Shown here in pieces: positions 33,118-41,538 of a stretch of DNA of 64,000 nt (position 1 is the first letter of the stretch; each line of letters begins with the position of its first letter). Position numbers and translations under genes: made by a program. This DNA comes from Oscillospiraceae bacterium (GTDB taxonomy: Bacteria; Bacillota; Clostridia; Oscillospirales; Oscillospiraceae): positions 147,513 through 211,512 of the forward strand of contig SVLK01000001.1 in assembly GCA_015067975.1 (NCBI GenBank). Reading direction: 5' to 3'. The notes beneath the pieces were generated by a model. The model ran no database searches, was not told where the DNA came from, and saw only the letters and a list, made by a program, of their open reading frames with translations.

Positions 33118-35142
33118 ATGCGAAAAAGAGTGATCTGCCTGCTGGCGGTGTTACTGCTGGCATTATCGGTGCTACCGGTGGAGCGGGCACAGGCGATCCC
33201 TACCCGTATCCGGGTGGCGTTTAACACGCATCAGGCACCATATCATTTCGTGGATGAGCGGGGCGATGTAGTGGGTCTGCATATTGACATGTTGGAGCAC
33301 ATTGCCCAGCGTGTTGGCTACGAGCTGGAATATTATCCCATGGAAACCAGCACAGACTGTCAGAATGCCATCAACGAAGGCGAAGTGGATCTGGTGCTGA
33401 ACATTTCCACCAGACTGGAGAATAAGGCCTGGATCACGGAGACCCTGTCCGATGAGGCGATCTGCATCGTGACGCGGAACACGCCGGAGAATGCAGAAGG
33501 GAATGTTCGCGGCGACGCTGTTGTGCAGCTGGCGACCATTACACCGGCTATTTCCACCCAGATTTCTCCGGCGAAAACCTTTGCCGTATCCAGCCAGCGG
33601 AAGGTGGTGGAATTTTTGCTCTCCGGCAAAGCGGATACGGCCGTGGTGCTGAAAGAGAGCGCCCTCTATTACATCTCCGGTACGGAGCATGAAGAGGACT
33701 ATGTCATTTCCAACAACTATGTGGGAACGCTGGCCTTTGCGCTGCAGGTGGTGGAGAACGACTATCAGCTGCTGCAGACCATGGATAGAGAGATTGCCCG
33801 ATTGCGAACATCAGATACTTACGGTGAGCTCCGGGAGAAATGGAAGCAGAGCGATGCGGAGGAACAGAATCTGATCCGCATGCGCTGGATGGTTTTGGTC
33901 TTGATTGCTGCGGTCATGGTGGTGGGTTTGTATGCCATCATCATGTCCAATGTCCGTCGGGCGTTGCGTAAGCAGGTGGACAAGCAGACGCTGGCGCTGC
34001 AAAACGCCAACCAGGAGATCCGCCGCCACATGGAGCAGCTGGAGGCGGAGAGCGATATGCGTAACCGCATGATCCGCTATTCCCATCTGGCCATGGTGCT
34101 CTTTGATGAGACCGGTCATATTATGCTCAGCAACGATAGTGCAGCTTCTCTGGCCCAAAAATGGGGAGGAGAGGGAAAACTGGATCGACAGGAGATCAAT
34201 CGAACCCCGGTGTTCGGCGAGATCCTCCGTTCCTGTGATACCCAGAGCCTGTTCCGCGATCAAAGCAGCGGCATGGAAGGTGTGCAGACCATCATGCTCA
34301 AGCGGGGCGAGAAGCAATACCGGTACCGCTACAGTCTGCAGCGGATCTTCAAGGCGGGGAAAGTCTGGGCTGTGCTGCTGGTGGTGGAGGACATCACCGA
34401 CGAGGAAGCCCGGAGAAATGCCCAATTTGAGGAAGAAAAGACCCGCAGTCTCAACCAGGTGGTGGCGGGCATTGCCCATGAAATCAAGAATCCGTTGACT
34501 TCCATCAAAACCTTCGTGGAGGTACTGCGGGATGCTGACTCTGATCCCCAGTTTATGGAAGACTTTGTTAACTATGTTCCTGCGGAAGTGGAGCGCATCA
34601 ATCGACTGGTAGAAAGCCTGATCAGCTATGCTAAGCCCGCTCGCGGTGCCAGGGAACTTGTTGATTTGAGCGAGGTGGCGCGGGAGATCTACTTCTTCGC
34701 CCAAAATTCCAACCAGAACAAGCGAATCGTGATTCAGGAATCCATCGACGACGGGCACGAAATTGTGGGTAACCGGGATCAGATCCGGCAGATCCTGATC
34801 AATATTGTTATTAATGGTATGGAGTCCATGGCAGAAAAGCTGTCCGGCCTGCCGGAGGACGCGCTACTGACGCTGACCCTTTCCCTGCGTAAGGGAGGAC
34901 GCGGCAGTCTAATCAGTATTCGCGACGAGGGCATGGGTATGTCGCCGGAGGCTATTGAACAGTGCCTCAATCCGTTCTTCACCACCAAGCGAACGGGTAC
35001 CGGTCTGGGACTGACACTGTCAAAGCAGTTTGCGCAGGATAATAATGGGGAGCTGACCATTACCAGTAAAGTTGGTGTCTATACAGAAGTGCAAATCGAA
35101 TTCGGGAGGGATGAACATGAAACCGAAAATTCTGATCGTTGA
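33118..35142 (+). CDS. Sensor histidine kinase with extracellular SBP_bac_3 and PAS-like domains
   Basis: 674 residues from ATG at 33118 (GGGAGGGG upstream). A signal peptide (about 1-25, ending AQA) leads to an extracellular type II solute-binding domain of the glutamine/arginine-binding family (IRVAFNTHQAPYHFVDERGDVVGLHIDMLEHIA overview). A membrane segment lies at about 260-280, followed by a coiled linker, a PAS-like domain (SHLAMVLFDETGHIMLSNDSAASL), the DHp domain with His454 in AGIAHEIKNPLTSIKTFVEVLR, and an ATPase domain with TGTGLGLTLSKQFAQ. It likely senses an amino acid or similar ligand outside the cell and phosphorylates the NtrC-type regulator whose gene overlaps it by 26 bases. 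Confidence 0.92.
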   Translation: MRKRVICLLAVLLLALSVLPVERAQAIPTRIRVAFNTHQAPYHFVDERGDVVGLHIDMLEHIAQRVGYELEYYPMETSTDCQNAINEGEVDLVLNISTRLENKAWITETLSDEAICIVTRNTPENAEGNVRGDAVVQLATITPAISTQISPAKTFAVSSQRKVVEFLLSGKADTAVVLKESALYYISGTEHEEDYVISNNYVGTLAFALQVVENDYQLLQTMDREIARLRTSDTYGELREKWKQSDAEEQNLIRMRWMVLVLIAAVMVVGLYAIIMSNVRRALRKQVDKQTLALQNANQEIRRHMEQLEAESDMRNRMIRYSHLAMVLFDETGHIMLSNDSAASLAQKWGGEGKLDRQEINRTPVFGEILRSCDTQSLFRDQSSGMEGVQTIMLKRGEKQYRYRYSLQRIFKAGKVWAVLLVVEDITDEEARRNAQFEEEKTRSLNQVVAGIAHEIKNPLTSIKTFVEVLRDADSDPQFMEDFVNYVPAEVERINRLVESLISYAKPARGARELVDLSEVAREIYFFAQNSNQNKRIVIQESIDDGHEIVGNRDQIRQILINIVINGMESMAEKLSGLPEDALLTLTLSLRKGGRGSLISIRDEGMGMSPEAIEQCLNPFFTTKRTGTGLGLTLSKQFAQDNNGELTITSKVGVYTEVQIEFGRDEHETENSDR

Positions 35143-36478
35143 TGACGAAGCCGGTATTTGTGTTTCACTGAAATACGGTCTGTCGAAAGACTATGATGTT
35201 GTTTCCGTCATGTCTGCCAGAGCGGCATTGGAGGAAATGGATAAGCGGGACTATCAGTTGGTGTTGCTGGATATGTTTCTGGGGCGGGATGATGGTCTGG
35301 CGCTGCTGCAAGAGATCAAACTGCGCAATCCCCAGACTATCGTCATCGTGATGACGGCCCATGGCAGCATCCGCTCCTCGGTGGATGCCATGAAAAAAGG
35401 TGCATTCACCTATATTACCAAACCGCTGGATTTGGAAGAACTGAACATCTTTATCCAGCAAGGTCTGAACTACCGCACTCTGAACGAGAAAGTTGCCTAC
35501 CTTAGCGAGGAGCTGCAGGACCGATACCAGTACGGCGGCATGATCGGCAAGAGTCCGGCCATGGTGCAGGTCTACGATCTGGTGGAGCGGCTGAAAATGC
35601 TGGACACGTCGGTGCTGATTACCGGCGAGAGCGGTACCGGCAAGGAACTGGTTGCCCGGGCGATACACTTTATGGGTGAGCGCAAGGACGAGAGCTTTAT
35701 TGAGGTGAACTGTGCCGCCATTCCGGAAAGCCTGCTGGAGATGGAGTTCTTCGGCTACAAGCGGGGCGCCTTCACCGGTGCCATCGTCGACAAAAAGGGC
35801 AAATTTGAAGCGGCAGATAAGGGTACGCTGTTCTTTGATGAGATTGGCGATATGCCCATGTCTTTGCAGGGTAAGCTGCTGCGTGTGCTGCAGGAAAAGC
35901 ATTTTACACCGCTGGGCAGCAATGAAAGCAGGAGCGTAGATGTCCGCGTGGTGGCGGCCACCAACCGAGATTTGTGGCAAATGGTACAGGATGGTACTTT
36001 CCGCCAGGATCTGTATTACCGCTTGAATGTGGTCAATATCAACCTGCCGCCGCTGCGCGAGCGCAAGCAGGATGTCCCACTGCTGATCAGCCATTTCCTC
36101 ACCCAGATCAACCGCGAGCAGGGGCGGGATATCCGCGGTGCCACCAGGGAGGTGGAGCGCATTCTGCTAACCTATGACTATCCCGGCAATGTGCGCGAGC
36201 TAAAAAATATCGTGGAGTTTGCAGCGATCATGTGCACCGGTGATCACGTGCAGCCGGAAGACCTGCCCCAGTGGCTGCTGAAAGCCGTTGGAACGGCACA
36301 GGAATCCCACTTTGTGCCAGCGGACGAACCTAAAACGCTCTATGAGATTGAGAAACGGGCCATTCTGGAGGTGCTGTATAAAAACGGAGAAAACCAAAGC
36401 CGCACTGCCACGGAACTGGGCATCAGCCGCAGCGGACTGTTGGTAAAGCTGAAAGAATACGGTTACCAGAAAAAGTGA
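35117..36478 (+). CDS. Sigma-54-dependent response regulator, NtrC family
   Basis: 453 residues from ATG at 35117 with GGGAGGG upstream. The receiver domain carries DDE at 9-11 and Asp52 in LLDMFLG. The AAA+ domain has Walker A GESGTGKE near 170, the sigma-54 contact loop GAFTGA at 217-222, and Walker B GTLFFDEIGDMP. The C-terminal Fis-type helix-turn-helix reads NQSRTATELGISRSGLLVKLKEYG. All parts needed to open sigma-54 promoters are intact. The natural target is the binding-protein gene 195 bases downstream, yet its visible promoter looks sigma-70-like, so the regulon may lie elsewhere. Confidence 0.95.
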   Translation: MKPKILIVDDEAGICVSLKYGLSKDYDVVSVMSARAALEEMDKRDYQLVLLDMFLGRDDGLALLQEIKLRNPQTIVIVMTAHGSIRSSVDAMKKGAFTYITKPLDLEELNIFIQQGLNYRTLNEKVAYLSEELQDRYQYGGMIGKSPAMVQVYDLVERLKMLDTSVLITGESGTGKELVARAIHFMGERKDESFIEVNCAAIPESLLEMEFFGYKRGAFTGAIVDKKGKFEAADKGTLFFDEIGDMPMSLQGKLLRVLQEKHFTPLGSNESRSVDVRVVAATNRDLWQMVQDGTFRQDLYYRLNVVNINLPPLRERKQDVPLLISHFLTQINREQGRDIRGATREVERILLTYDYPGNVRELKNIVEFAAIMCTGDHVQPEDLPQWLLKAVGTAQESHFVPADEPKTLYEIEKRAILEVLYKNGENQSRTATELGISRSGLLVKLKEYGYQKK

Positions 36479-36528
36479 AAACAGGAACAAAAAGTGCACA
36501 GATTATAAAAATGACAAAAATGACCAAA

Positions 36529-36553
36529 TTTTGTGCAGCTAAAGTTCACAAAA
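36529..36553. promoter_or_regulatory. TTTTGTG/CACAAAA inverted repeat, candidate activator site
   Basis: Seven-base arms (36529-36535 and 36547-36553) with 11 bases between; a related AAAAAGTGCACA lies at 36489-36500. They sit 45-110 bases upstream of the predicted promoter of the binding-protein gene, a usual distance for an NtrC-type activator. Confidence 0.4.
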
Positions 36554-36596
36554 AAGAGGATTTGTTTTATGCAATTCGCAGAAAAAACCTCGAATA

Positions 36597-36626
36597 TTGA
36601 CACGTAAAGAGAGAAAAGAGTATCAT
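36597..36626 (+). promoter_or_regulatory. Promoter of the oligopeptide-type binding protein gene
   Basis: Perfect TTGACA (36597-36602), 18-base spacer, TATCAT (36621-36626), 47 bases before the start codon. Confidence 0.65.
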
Positions 36627-36672
36627 AGAAATAACTATCCTAAGCTGGAAAAATAAGAAAAGGAGAAAGAAC

Positions 36673-38217
36673 ATGAAAAAGGTAATCTCTCTGCTTCTCG
36701 CCCTGATCATGGTCCTGTCTCTGGTCGCTTGCGGCGGCAAGACTGACGACGGTGGCAAGGATCCCAGCGGCGACCCCGTCATTCAGGATCGTCTGGTTAT
36801 TGCCAACGGCAATATGCTCAGCATTCTGGATCCCCAGAACAACAACGACCTGTGGTGCGGCCATACCTACAGCATGACCCACGACAAGCTGGTGGAATTC
36901 GACTACCAGAACAACAAGCTGGTGCCCGAGCTGGCTACTGAGTGGAGCTTTGATGCTGACTCCCTAACCTACACCTTCAAGCTGCGTGACGACGTCACCT
37001 TCCACAATGGTGAAAAGTTCACCGCTCAGGATGTTATCTACACCTATGAGCGTGGTATGGGCTTCTCTTTCCAGCAGACCAGACTGAAGTACATCGATAA
37101 GATGGAAGCTGACGGTGACTACACCCTGAAGATCACCTTGAACAGCCCCGCTGCTGAGTTCCTGGAGGGCCTGGCTTCTCCCAACTTGGGCATCCTGAAC
37201 AAGAAGGCCATTGAGGCCGACGCTGAAAAGGGCGGCATGGTTGGTACCGGCCCCTTCGTCTTCAAGTTCGAGAACTTCAAGCCCGATGAGTCCGTGGTTC
37301 TGACCCGTAACGACAGTTACTGGGGCGAGGCTCCCAAGTCCAAGGAGATCGAGTATCGTAAGATCGCTGAGGCCGGTGCCCGCGTGATCGGTCTGCAGAC
37401 CGGCGAAATCGACATCTGCCTGGAAGTCCCTGCTGTTGAAGCTCCCAATATTGCTGACTATGAGGGCGTCGAGCTGATTCAGCAGCCCTCCTCCAAGCTG
37501 CTGTACATGGCTATGAACATGGGCGAGAAGGGCCCCGACTTCTTCAAGGATGAGCGCGTTCGTAAGGCTCTGAACTATGCCACCAACACGGAAGACATTA
37601 TCATCGCTATGACCGAAGGTTATGCTTCTCCCGCTCAGGGCTGCATTGCTCCCACCATGTTCGGTCACGATCCCAACGTTGCTACCTATGAGTACGATCT
37701 GGAGAAGGCCAAGGCTCTGCTGAAGGAAGCTGGCTACGATGAGAACAACAAGCTGCAGATCGAGTTCATCTACAAGGCTGGCGTTATGGCTGGTTTCTAT
37801 GAGATCCTGCAGGCCCAGTGGGCTCTGGCCAACGTTGACCTGGTGCTGAAGAGCGAAGACTCCACCACCACCGTCGAGCTGCTGGCCGGCAAGGCTTACC
37901 ACATCTATCAGACCCAGTGGAACTGGTCCACCACCTGCGCCGGTTTGGATAACCTGTGGAACTCCACCGCTGGTAACAACCGCTCTCTGACCAACGATCC
38001 CGAGCTGGATAAGATGCTGGCTGATGTCTGCTCCGAGATGGACAATGACAAGCGTGCTGAGAAGATCGGCAAGATCGGCGATTATCTGAGCGCATACGGC
38101 GCTATGATCCCCCTGTACATCGATACTCTGCTGACCGGTGTTGGCTCCAACGTCGATGGTCTGGTTCTGAACTTCAACCAGGTTCACGAGTTCGCCTATG
38201 CTTACGTCACCGAATAA
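36673..38217 (+). CDS. ABC transporter substrate-binding lipoprotein, oligopeptide/nickel (SBP_bac_5) type
   Basis: 514 residues with AAAGGAGAAAG upstream. Signal peptide MKKVISLLLALIMVLSLVAC with Cys20 lipidated, almost the same as that of the LIV-type binding protein at 13691. The mature part is a DppA/OppA-like fold: TDDxV-style LVPELATEWSFD, YTFKLRDDVTFHNGEKFTAQDVIYTYERG and GTGPFVFKFENFKPDESVVLTRNDSYWG. Codon bias is strong, implying high expression. No permease or ATPase genes follow, so it must work with a transporter encoded elsewhere or act in sensing for the adjacent kinase. A perfect 18-base hairpin follows. Confidence 0.93.
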   Translation: MKKVISLLLALIMVLSLVACGGKTDDGGKDPSGDPVIQDRLVIANGNMLSILDPQNNNDLWCGHTYSMTHDKLVEFDYQNNKLVPELATEWSFDADSLTYTFKLRDDVTFHNGEKFTAQDVIYTYERGMGFSFQQTRLKYIDKMEADGDYTLKITLNSPAAEFLEGLASPNLGILNKKAIEADAEKGGMVGTGPFVFKFENFKPDESVVLTRNDSYWGEAPKSKEIEYRKIAEAGARVIGLQTGEIDICLEVPAVEAPNIADYEGVELIQQPSSKLLYMAMNMGEKGPDFFKDERVRKALNYATNTEDIIIAMTEGYASPAQGCIAPTMFGHDPNVATYEYDLEKAKALLKEAGYDENNKLQIEFIYKAGVMAGFYEILQAQWALANVDLVLKSEDSTTTVELLAGKAYHIYQTQWNWSTTCAGLDNLWNSTAGNNRSLTNDPELDKMLADVCSEMDNDKRAEKIGKIGDYLSAYGAMIPLYIDTLLTGVGSNVDGLVLNFNQVHEFAYAYVTE

Positions 38218-38263
38218 TCGCTGAAATCTTTTCTCCCTTCTGCAAATTAGTGCCGTTAGGCGA

Positions 38264-38303
38264 AACATAAACCCCAAAGCTGTAAAGCTTTGGGGTTTAT
38301 GTT
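38264..38303 (+). terminator. Long hairpin terminator after the binding protein gene
   Basis: Eighteen perfect base pairs (38264-38281 with 38286-38303) around GTAA. The 3' arm is T-rich (TTTGGGGTTTATGTT) but no separate T-run follows. Confidence 0.75.
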
Positions 38304-38364
38304 GGCTATGAAAGAAATATTGCAGAGAAATGCGACATATAAACTGGTATGCGCAGAATCTGTA

Positions 38365-38373
38365 TGGTATAAT
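38365..38373 (+). promoter_or_regulatory. Extended -10 promoter of the GHKL kinase gene
   Basis: TGG directly before a perfect TATAAT (38368-38373); the -35 region is poor. It lies 30 bases before the start codon. Confidence 0.6.
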
Positions 38374-38402
38374 TAAAAAATATCGAAAGGAGGGACAAAC
38401 CA

Positions 38403-39698
38403 ATGGATGTACTGACGATGCTGAGTGTGATCAATTACGCTTTAGTGCTGCTCTATGGTTTGTTCCTCAGCGTGCACATTTCAGGTGGATGGAGTGATAA
38501 TCAGGCAAAGAAACTGGTATATCTTCTTTGTCCGCTCTTTTTCCTGCTGCAAGGGCTTTGTTGGCTGCTGTGGGGCATTGATGTTACAAGACGGATCTAC
38601 CCCTTGGTCATCCATCTGCCGTTGGTGCTGACGTTGATGCTTGTGCTGAAAAAGAAATTTGGTGTGGCCCTGGTTAGTGTTTGCACCGCATATCTCTGCT
38701 GCCAGCTTCCGCGCTGGGTCAAGCTCTTGATCATAGGAATAGGCGGGTCCGCTTTGACGGGAGAAATCGGCTATATGTTGGCGATCTTCTTGGCGTTTTG
38801 GTTGCTGTGGCGCTATTTTGTTCGTATTGCGCACGATGCTATGACCTATTCCCGGCAGAACTTGGTGCTGTTTGGCAGCCTGCCCTGTGTGTATTATGTG
38901 TTTGACTACGCTACTGTCATTTACTCCAATGCACTATACATGGGGATCCCGGCCTTGACGGAATTCTTCCCTACGGCGATTATCCTTTTCTATGTGCTGT
39001 TTCTTGTGGCGTATCATGCGCAAACGCAGCGACGGATGCAGGCGGAACTGCAGAGTTCTGTGCTGGAAAGAGAATTGAAACAGTCCGGCACAGAACTGGA
39101 AGCACTACGTCATATGGAAACGCAGACCGCCATCTACCAGCACGATATGCGCCACCATTTAACAGCGATCAGTGGCTTTTTGTCAGTTGGAGACACACAA
39201 CAGGCGCAGCAGTACATTCAAAAAGTGCAGTCCGATGTGGAGACAATAACACCCAAGCGGTTTTGCGAGAACGAATTGATCAATTTGCTTTGCTCTTCCT
39301 TTTTGACAAAAGCGGAGCGCAATCAGGTGCGCTTGAGCGTCAATGCAAAGATCCCGAAGAGCATTACAATATCCGATACGGAGCTTTGCTCGTTGCTGTC
39401 CAATGCACTGGAAAATGCGCTGCATGCTGCCCAACAGATGGAGGAGCAGGAACGCTGGGTGGAACTCTACTGCGGCATGAAACGAAACAATTTGCTGATA
39501 GAGGTAAAAAATCCCTATGGAGGCGTTGTTGAGATGCAGGATGGAGTGCCTGTCTCCCGACAGGCAGGACACGGTTATGGCTGCAGAAGTATCCTTGCCA
39601 TTGCCCAGCAGCATCATGGACACTGCTCGTTCGAGGCAAGAGGTGGACTCTTTACGCTGCAGGTGATCTTGCCGATGCGTACAGATATGAAAATATAG
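38403..39698 (+). CDS. GHKL-domain sensor histidine kinase (AgrC/CitA-like)
   Basis: 431 residues with AAAGGAGGG upstream. Six or seven membrane segments fill residues about 5-205. The cytoplasmic part has a short helical dimerisation region with the probable phosphoacceptor His in YQHDMRHHLTAISGFL near residue 250, and an ATPase domain with LLSNALENALHAA and GYGCRSILAIAQQHHG, typical of the GHKL group that includes AgrC. No LytTR-type or other response regulator is adjacent, so it is an orphan in this window. An AEC-family carrier gene follows 11 bases later and is probably co-transcribed. Confidence 0.88.
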   Translation: MDVLTMLSVINYALVLLYGLFLSVHISGGWSDNQAKKLVYLLCPLFFLLQGLCWLLWGIDVTRRIYPLVIHLPLVLTLMLVLKKKFGVALVSVCTAYLCCQLPRWVKLLIIGIGGSALTGEIGYMLAIFLAFWLLWRYFVRIAHDAMTYSRQNLVLFGSLPCVYYVFDYATVIYSNALYMGIPALTEFFPTAIILFYVLFLVAYHAQTQRRMQAELQSSVLERELKQSGTELEALRHMETQTAIYQHDMRHHLTAISGFLSVGDTQQAQQYIQKVQSDVETITPKRFCENELINLLCSSFLTKAERNQVRLSVNAKIPKSITISDTELCSLLSNALENALHAAQQMEEQERWVELYCGMKRNNLLIEVKNPYGGVVEMQDGVPVSRQAGHGYGCRSILAIAQQHHGHCSFEARGGLFTLQVILPMRTDMKI

Positions 39699-39709
39699 GA
39701 GAAGCGGGA

Positions 39710-40732
39710 ATGTCTACGGAAATTCTGACAACGGCGTTGGGCGCAGTGCTGCCGATTGTGCTGTTGATCTTGTTGGGGTATTTACTGAGGCGCAGCGGTT
39801 TTTTCACAGAAAGCTTTTTGTTGATCGGCAATAAGCTGGTATTTCGCGTCTGCTTACCGGCGATGCTGTTTGTCAATGTGTATGGGATCGGGTCTTTCGC
39901 ACAGATCCGGTGGGATATCGTGATATACTGTGTGGGCGTAACACTGCTGATTTTCTTTTTGGGCTTGGCGATGGCTATGGCAGTGACCCCCATCCCGCAG
40001 CGGCGCAGTGTGCTGCTGCAGTGTGCGTTTCGCAGTAATTTTGCGATCATTGGGCTTTCACTGTCAGCGTCACTGGGGGGTGATGCGGCAGTGGCACTGG
40101 CATCGGTGCTGTCGGCAGTGAGCATCCCGGTGTTCAATGTGCTGGCAGTTATTGCGCTGAGCACATTCAGCGGTGAGGGAACAGTGAAACCCAGCATCAA
40201 GAAAATCGTGACGGACATTGCAAAAAATCCGCTGATCATTGGTGTAGCGTTGGGAGCGGTGTGCATTGTACTGCGGGAGATGCAGCTGATACAATGGGGA
40301 AAACTGCTTTTTTCATTGAAACGGGATCTCCCTTCGGTTTTCAGCGTGCTGACCAGCTTGAAATCGGTTACTACTCCCTTTGCGCTTCTGGTATTGGGTG
40401 GGCAGTTCCAGTTCTCGGCGGTAAAGGGACTGCTGAAAGAGCTTGTGACGGGTACGGTGTGGCGCACGCTGATTGCACCGTTGATCGGCGTAGGTGGTGC
40501 GTGGTTGCTGAGCACGTATACACCGCTGCTGCATTGCGGCAGCGAGGAGTATCCGGCACTGGTGGCCTTGTTCGGCTCACCGCTGGCGGTTTCCTGTGCG
40601 GTCATGACCCGGGAGATGAAAGGCGATGAACAACTGGCAACGCAGCTGGTGGTCTGGTCCAGCGTGATATCCATTGTAACACTTTTCCTGATCGTGTGCC
40701 TGATGATGCACTGGGGTTTGCTGAGTGTATAA
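39710..40732 (+). CDS. AEC (auxin efflux carrier) family transporter
   Basis: 340 residues with AGAAGCGGGA upstream. Ten hydrophobic segments in two halves; GYLLRRSGFFTESFLLIGNKLVFRVCLPAMLFVNV and FRSNFAIIGLSLSASLGGDAA are typical of bacterial AEC proteins. Known bacterial members carry malate, malonate or other organic acids, or export amino-acid-like compounds. It sits between the orphan GHKL kinase and the serine dehydratase genes, behind a terminator, which may hint at control of carboxylate or amino-acid flow. Substrate not assignable. Confidence 0.88.
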   Translation: MSTEILTTALGAVLPIVLLILLGYLLRRSGFFTESFLLIGNKLVFRVCLPAMLFVNVYGIGSFAQIRWDIVIYCVGVTLLIFFLGLAMAMAVTPIPQRRSVLLQCAFRSNFAIIGLSLSASLGGDAAVALASVLSAVSIPVFNVLAVIALSTFSGEGTVKPSIKKIVTDIAKNPLIIGVALGAVCIVLREMQLIQWGKLLFSLKRDLPSVFSVLTSLKSVTTPFALLVLGGQFQFSAVKGLLKELVTGTVWRTLIAPLIGVGGAWLLSTYTPLLHCGSEEYPALVALFGSPLAVSCAVMTREMKGDEQLATQLVVWSSVISIVTLFLIVCLMMHWGLLSV

Positions 40733-40739
40733 CGTAATC

Positions 40740-40771
40740 AAAGTCCGGTTGGAAACAATCGGACTTTTTCT
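40740..40771 (+). terminator. Terminator after the AEC carrier gene
   Basis: Twelve-base stem with one G-T wobble (40740-40751 with 40756-40767), GAAA loop, T-rich tail. Confidence 0.88.
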
Positions 40772-40866
40772 TTTCCCCAAATGGGGCAGACTATTTGACA
40801 GAAAAAAGTGAATGTGGGATAATGCGGGTGGATTCATCCTGTGATTTCCGGAAGGAGACGCGTTAT

Positions 40867-41538
40867 ATGGATATTTTTGATATTTTAGGACCCATTATGG
40901 TCGGCCCCTCCAGCTCTCATACGGCCGGTGCAGCGCGTATCGGCTATATGGCGCGTGCACTTTTGGGGGAGCAGCCTGTGAAAGCCCGGATCCATCTTCA
41001 CGGATCTTTCGCCGAAACCGGTGCGGGACATGGCACTGACCGGGCGCTGGTAGGCGGCTTGCTGGGTATGAAGCCGGACGATCTGCGCATTCCTGCGGCG
41101 TTTGAAGTGGCAGAAGAAGCAGGGATGGAGTATACCATTGATGTTGTTGATCTGCGGGAGGCCCATCCCAATACAGCTGTGGTAGAAGTATGGGATAAAA
41201 CCGGACGCCGATTGCAGATGCAGGCGTCATCTTTGGGTGGTGGGCGGATTATGGTCAACCAACTGGACGGAATCACTGTTAGTTTTACCGGCAATTATAA
41301 TACACTGCTGATTCGTAATCAGGATGCTTATGGTGCCGTTGCGGCGGTGACGGGACAGCTGAGCCGGATGCGCATCAATGTGGCCAATATGAGTCTTTGC
41401 CGCCATAAGCGGGGAGGCGATGCGCTGATGGTGATCGAAACGGATCAGCATCTGCGTCCGCTGCAGGTGGATACGCTGCGCCGGCTGAACAGTATTTTAT
41501 CCGTAACGTATTACGATAAGGAGGACGACGATGCTTGA
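40867..41538 (+). CDS. sdaAB: L-serine ammonia-lyase, iron-sulfur-dependent, beta subunit
   Basis: 223 residues from ATG at 40867 with GGAAGGAG upstream. The opening DIFDILGPIMVGPSSSHTAGAARIG is diagnostic, and the C-terminal part (LLIRNQDAYGAVAAVTGQLSRMRINVANMSLCRHKRGGDALMVIE overview) is an ACT domain. With the alpha subunit it forms the two-chain enzyme that deaminates L-serine to pyruvate and ammonia, the usual arrangement in Gram-positive anaerobes. Overlaps sdaAA by 8 bases. Confidence 0.95.
   Translation: MDIFDILGPIMVGPSSSHTAGAARIGYMARALLGEQPVKARIHLHGSFAETGAGHGTDRALVGGLLGMKPDDLRIPAAFEVAEEAGMEYTIDVVDLREAHPNTAVVEVWDKTGRRLQMQASSLGGGRIMVNQLDGITVSFTGNYNTLLIRNQDAYGAVAAVTGQLSRMRINVANMSLCRHKRGGDALMVIETDQHLRPLQVDTLRRLNSILSVTYYDKEDDDA

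Noticed and set aside
36558-36572. GG-N11-GC resembling a sigma-54 promoter upstream of the binding-protein gene
   Set aside because: Sigma-54 promoters need exactly 10 bases between GG and GC and a TTGC at -12; here the spacing is 11 and the element reads ATGC.
36964-38403. A 479-codon minus-strand open frame over the binding-protein gene
   Set aside because: It arises from the strong codon bias of the sense gene; the sequence is Leu/Val/Gly repetitive and lacks a start signal.
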